A stretch of 64,000 bases of DNA from Turbatrix aceti (taxonomy: Eukaryota > Nematoda > Chromadorea > Rhabditida > Panagrolaimidae). The notes under the pieces were generated by a model, which was not told where the DNA came from, searched no databases, and saw only the letters and a list, made by a program, of their open reading frames with translations. The first letter of the stretch is position 1. Every line of letters begins with the position of its first letter. Positions 61,539-64,000 of this stretch are shown here, piece by piece. Position numbers and translations under genes: made by a program. Where the stretch lies: NCBI GenBank assembly GCA_963969345.1, contig OZ017767.1, forward strand, positions 11,972,471 to 12,036,470, written 5' to 3'.

Positions 61539-62601
61539 ATGCAGTTGTGTTGCTGGAGTATTGGTTTTGCAGCTTTGCTTGCAGCTTCTTTGTCAGGTAT
61601 GTTTTGGAGGGCCAGGTTTCGCAAAATTCAGTCATCACCGTTTCGTTTAACAGTTAAAATAATTGTTTGGTATTTATCTGGCAGCAGATGGTATCTTTAT
61701 TGGTCAAATACTTTTTTAATAGCCTATTGTTTCTCTTTTTTGACTCATATGAGTTGTTATCTGAAACATTCATGAAAATGAAAATTTGTTTTTTACAGCT
61801 CCACTTTTTGACGACTCAACGCCGCTGGCAGAGCTCTTCTGCTCTGATGGCAAAGGTCCTTTACTCGAAGGCGACAACGCAGTGTTTCCATGTGTATCAT
61901 CCTGCCCTCAAGGTTTCAACTGCGAACACCCGGCTGGCAATGACTCCATTGGAATTTGCTGCCCGGATTTGGAATTGCTTTACGATCTGTACGGTGCCAG
62001 TGGTGAAGAACCATTTCTGTCGGCGTTTACCGATTCCATCAGTAACTGGGCAGCAAACACCACTCCAGGGCCTGCTGAAGTTGTGGTTCCTTTGAATGCA
62101 ACATTGGAAGTATCAAGTCATTATACTACTGAAGCCCCAAGTCCTACAGCAACAGCTACATTGTTTTCTGTTATTCAAACTTTTGGTGCACCAGCATCGA
62201 AAGCCGAAAGCACCACTGTGTCTCAGTACGCCAGCGCATCAACTTCCAGCGTCAATACTTTAACACCGGATATCCTACCTGAAAAGAATACAACGTCTTT
62301 TGAAGCCGCCAGCCCCACATTTTCATACACCGGGCCTGTTGCATCTGTACGAACTACTGCACCATCTGTTTCGTCGACCGGATTCACAACGACCAAGACG
62401 GCGTTTTCCAAAGAATACGAAGAGTCGGAAGAGAACACAACGACTCCCCAGTCGACGTCCACCCAATTCCTCCCAACATTAATTTCAACAAAGTCACATT
62501 CTTCTTCGCCACCGGTTCTGATTATTCCAAACATCCCATCTCGAAAGGATGCCGAAGATCTAAAGGCAAGCATTGCAAACAAAGATCTTACAGAAATTTG
62601 A
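61539..62601 (+). CDS. Secreted lustrin-like Cys-rich protein with Ser/Thr-rich tail, about 286 aa
   Basis: Exons are 61539-61596 and 61799-62601, in phase 1. Residues 1-19 form a signal peptide (LCCWSIGFAALLAASLS). Next comes one cysteine-rich module of about 55 residues. It has six cysteines: one in LFCSDG, one in FPCV, then SCPQGFNC and GICCPD. This resembles the lustrin-type cysteine-rich repeat common in nematode extracellular proteins, where it is often alternated with Kunitz domains. The remaining 200 residues are low-complexity Ser/Thr/Pro/Ala with NTT, NAT and NKT-type sites, a mucin-like stalk that is probably heavily O-glycosylated. No membrane anchor was seen, so it is likely secreted matrix or surface coat. 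The stop at 62599-62601 is the end of an open frame without a convincing donor before it, yet a Kunitz exon of compatible phase follows 860 bp later. Confidence 0.8.
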
Positions 62602-63461
62602 ATACTAAAACACGAACTCATTTTTATTTTTTGCTTTAATACTGACGGTCAAAACTGTGCCTGTCTGCTTCCTGTTTTACTATCTTGAAAAATCAAGAAA
62701 ATTTTTATAACTTTTTTTTTCAAAAAAGGCTTTACTACCATGCTTTCTGTAATCTCGTTTAACAATCTTTGACAAAAAAAATTTATGCTTCACTGAAAGC
62801 TGAATTACAAAAAACTACGTCAATACAAATTAAATACTGACTTTTCATTCATTTTTTTAACATGTTACTTTTCGGCAAAGAAATCAACGTCAGCCCATGT
62901 TATTCTTCCTTCATTTGACATCGCTCTCGACAATCTCTGATCCACTGATACACGTAACTGCTTATTTTTTTCTTTCCCTTCATCAATTCCGTGGTGGTTG
63001 GCCCGTGAATATACGTTACCAAAAAAAAGAGAACATAAATTATACTTACTCGCATAAAAATGTAACGCGTCTTCACACTTAGGAACTGCAAATAACTGCC
63101 GAATTTAATCTTGACGACAACTAATAAAAATATATTGTGACAAAATCCTAACAAAACTCAAATGATAAGTAACACATTTTTGAAAATCGGATGAGATTAA
63201 CTGCAGACGGTAACCTAAAATCAGAAGAGTTAATTGTCAATATAAGAACAAGTCAAACAATAACAGTAAACACTGACAAAAAATCAAATCGACAAAGTCA
63301 AATTTTAGCCCCATTCGGATAGGGTGTATCTCCACTTTGTGAGCAGCGAAATTCGTAGAACTGCTGCAGAAACCCCAAAATTGTTCAAAAATAAGGAAAA
63401 AAACGGTAGGAAATTTGTACTGTGTTATCGTTGCCTACAGTACCCCCCCCCCCATTTACAG
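62602..63461. other. Spacer that may hold the missing 5' exons of the Kunitz gene
   Basis: Any upstream exon joined to the Kunitz exon at 63462 must end in phase 1. A leader-like ATG at 62897 (MLFFLHLTSLSTIS) is followed by a GTAACT donor, but in phase 0, so it does not fit. A (C)11 tract at 63443-63453 forms the pyrimidine tract of the 63462 acceptor. Confidence 0.45.
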
Positions 63462-64000
63462 AACAAAAATTCCCATCCGGTTTTACTTGTAATCGAGTGC
63501 CTTTTGCTGTTCAGTGTCCTATAAACTCAACATACCAATTTGTAATCCGTTGGTTTAGCAAGGGCAGCGAATGCCACGCCTATCCGGTAGCTTTCTGTCA
63601 AGGTAGTCCCTATTCCCCTGGAAGTTTGTAAAATTCTTGATTTAAGGCGAACGAGTTCGTTACGACAAAACCGCTCGAACGAAGGCCGAGTGCACTAGAT
63701 TCTGCATTCAGGGCATTGGTTTAGACGACCTCATTGCACTTGCCAACTCTGACATCACCCCAAATGAAACTCCAAAAGGTCCTGTCCCTCCCACCCCTAT
63801 TGTTGATGGAAATGTCGAAAACTCCGGCGAGTTAGAAGAAGTTTTTCCGCCTGGTTTTGTCCCCGAAATTGACGATGTGGACAACGAGACGAGGGTCATT
63901 CTTCAGTCTGACCTCAAAGGTCCGCTGGTTGTCGGTCCACCTGACGCTGGCACCGACGAAGAATCCAAAATTCTTTCCAGTCAAGATGGAATTGACGTCT
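63462..64000 (+). CDS. Kunitz/BPTI-domain protein, partial, runs off the window end
   Basis: Two exons are visible: 63462-63602 (entered in phase 1 after TTTACAG) and 63647 to beyond 64000. Together they encode a Kunitz domain with six cysteines: FTC, VQC, SEC, AFC, AEC and RFC. The C1-C2, C3-C4 and C5-C6 spacings of 8, 7 and 3 are those of BPTI. C2-C3 and C4-C5 are a few residues longer than usual. RWF before C3 matches the conserved aromatic core. Downstream is a Pro/Asp/Glu-rich acidic linker. The 5' start was not found. Nematode extracellular proteins often alternate lustrin-like and Kunitz modules, so this may belong to the 61539 gene or to a separate neighbour. It is predicted to be a secreted protease inhibitor or matrix protein. 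Whether the reactive-site residue allows inhibition cannot be judged here. Confidence 0.8.

Noticed and set aside
1..64000. CRISPR arrays, bacterial operons or phage genes
   Set aside because: No regularly spaced direct repeats, no Shine-Dalgarno-led gene strings and no prokaryotic families were seen. Intron structure shows nuclear eukaryotic DNA.

Overview
The window looks like nematode chromosomal DNA. It is AT-rich, and most genes are split by 40-170 bp introns with GTAAG/GTGAG donors and TTTTCAG or TTTTTAG acceptors. It carries a tandem group of Str-type 7TM chemoreceptors, a family described from nematodes, and a UDP-galactopyranose mutase, an enzyme known from nematodes but absent from vertebrates. 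No bacterial operons, rRNA, convincing tRNA or CRISPR array were seen. Gene density is low, about one gene per 4-5 kb, and it is uneven. All gene models are hand-built from open frames, splice consensus, matching intron phases and family motifs, and none is backed by transcript data.

Layout. 1-5181: no supported gene. 5182-7122 (-): four-exon type II membrane protein of unknown family. 7123-18933: a long stretch without a convincing protein gene, holding one miRNA-like hairpin (14241-14300) and a transposon fragment (10744-10827). 18934-20782 (+): MPPED-type metallophosphoesterase with a hAT-like MITE in its intron. 22292-23066 (+): very GC-rich gene for a secreted Ala/Pro/Val-rich protein behind a TATA box. 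26861-27076 (+): possible small secreted peptide.

27957-47712 is a chemoreceptor-rich block. It holds a 421-aa 7TM receptor (+), a 358-aa 7TM receptor (-), a secreted or membrane-anchored protein of unknown family (35827-37303, -), and four tandem str-like paralogues (+) at 37889, 39730, 43651 and 46600. Two of the four look intact. One has an exon-1 frameshift and a premature stop. One is interrupted by a 1060-bp TIR element with a clean TA duplication. The housekeeping gene for pyruvate dehydrogenase E1-alpha sits inside this tandem array. Several inverted-repeat elements lie between the genes.

48885-50593 (-): a two-Ig-domain single-pass surface protein whose transcription unit may extend upstream to about 54.1 kb, judged from strand composition. 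50594-56741: no supported coding gene. 56742-57928 (-): Cys-rich putative zinc-binding protein. 58811-60476 (-): UDP-galactopyranose mutase. 61539-62601 (+): secreted lustrin-like Cys-rich protein. 63462-64000 (+): a Kunitz-domain gene running off the window end.

The genes do not form one pathway. The shared themes are environmental sensing (chemoreceptors) and the cell surface or extracellular matrix (UGM, Ala/Pro-rich protein, lustrin and Kunitz proteins, Ig protein). Transposable-element activity has visibly affected the receptor cluster.
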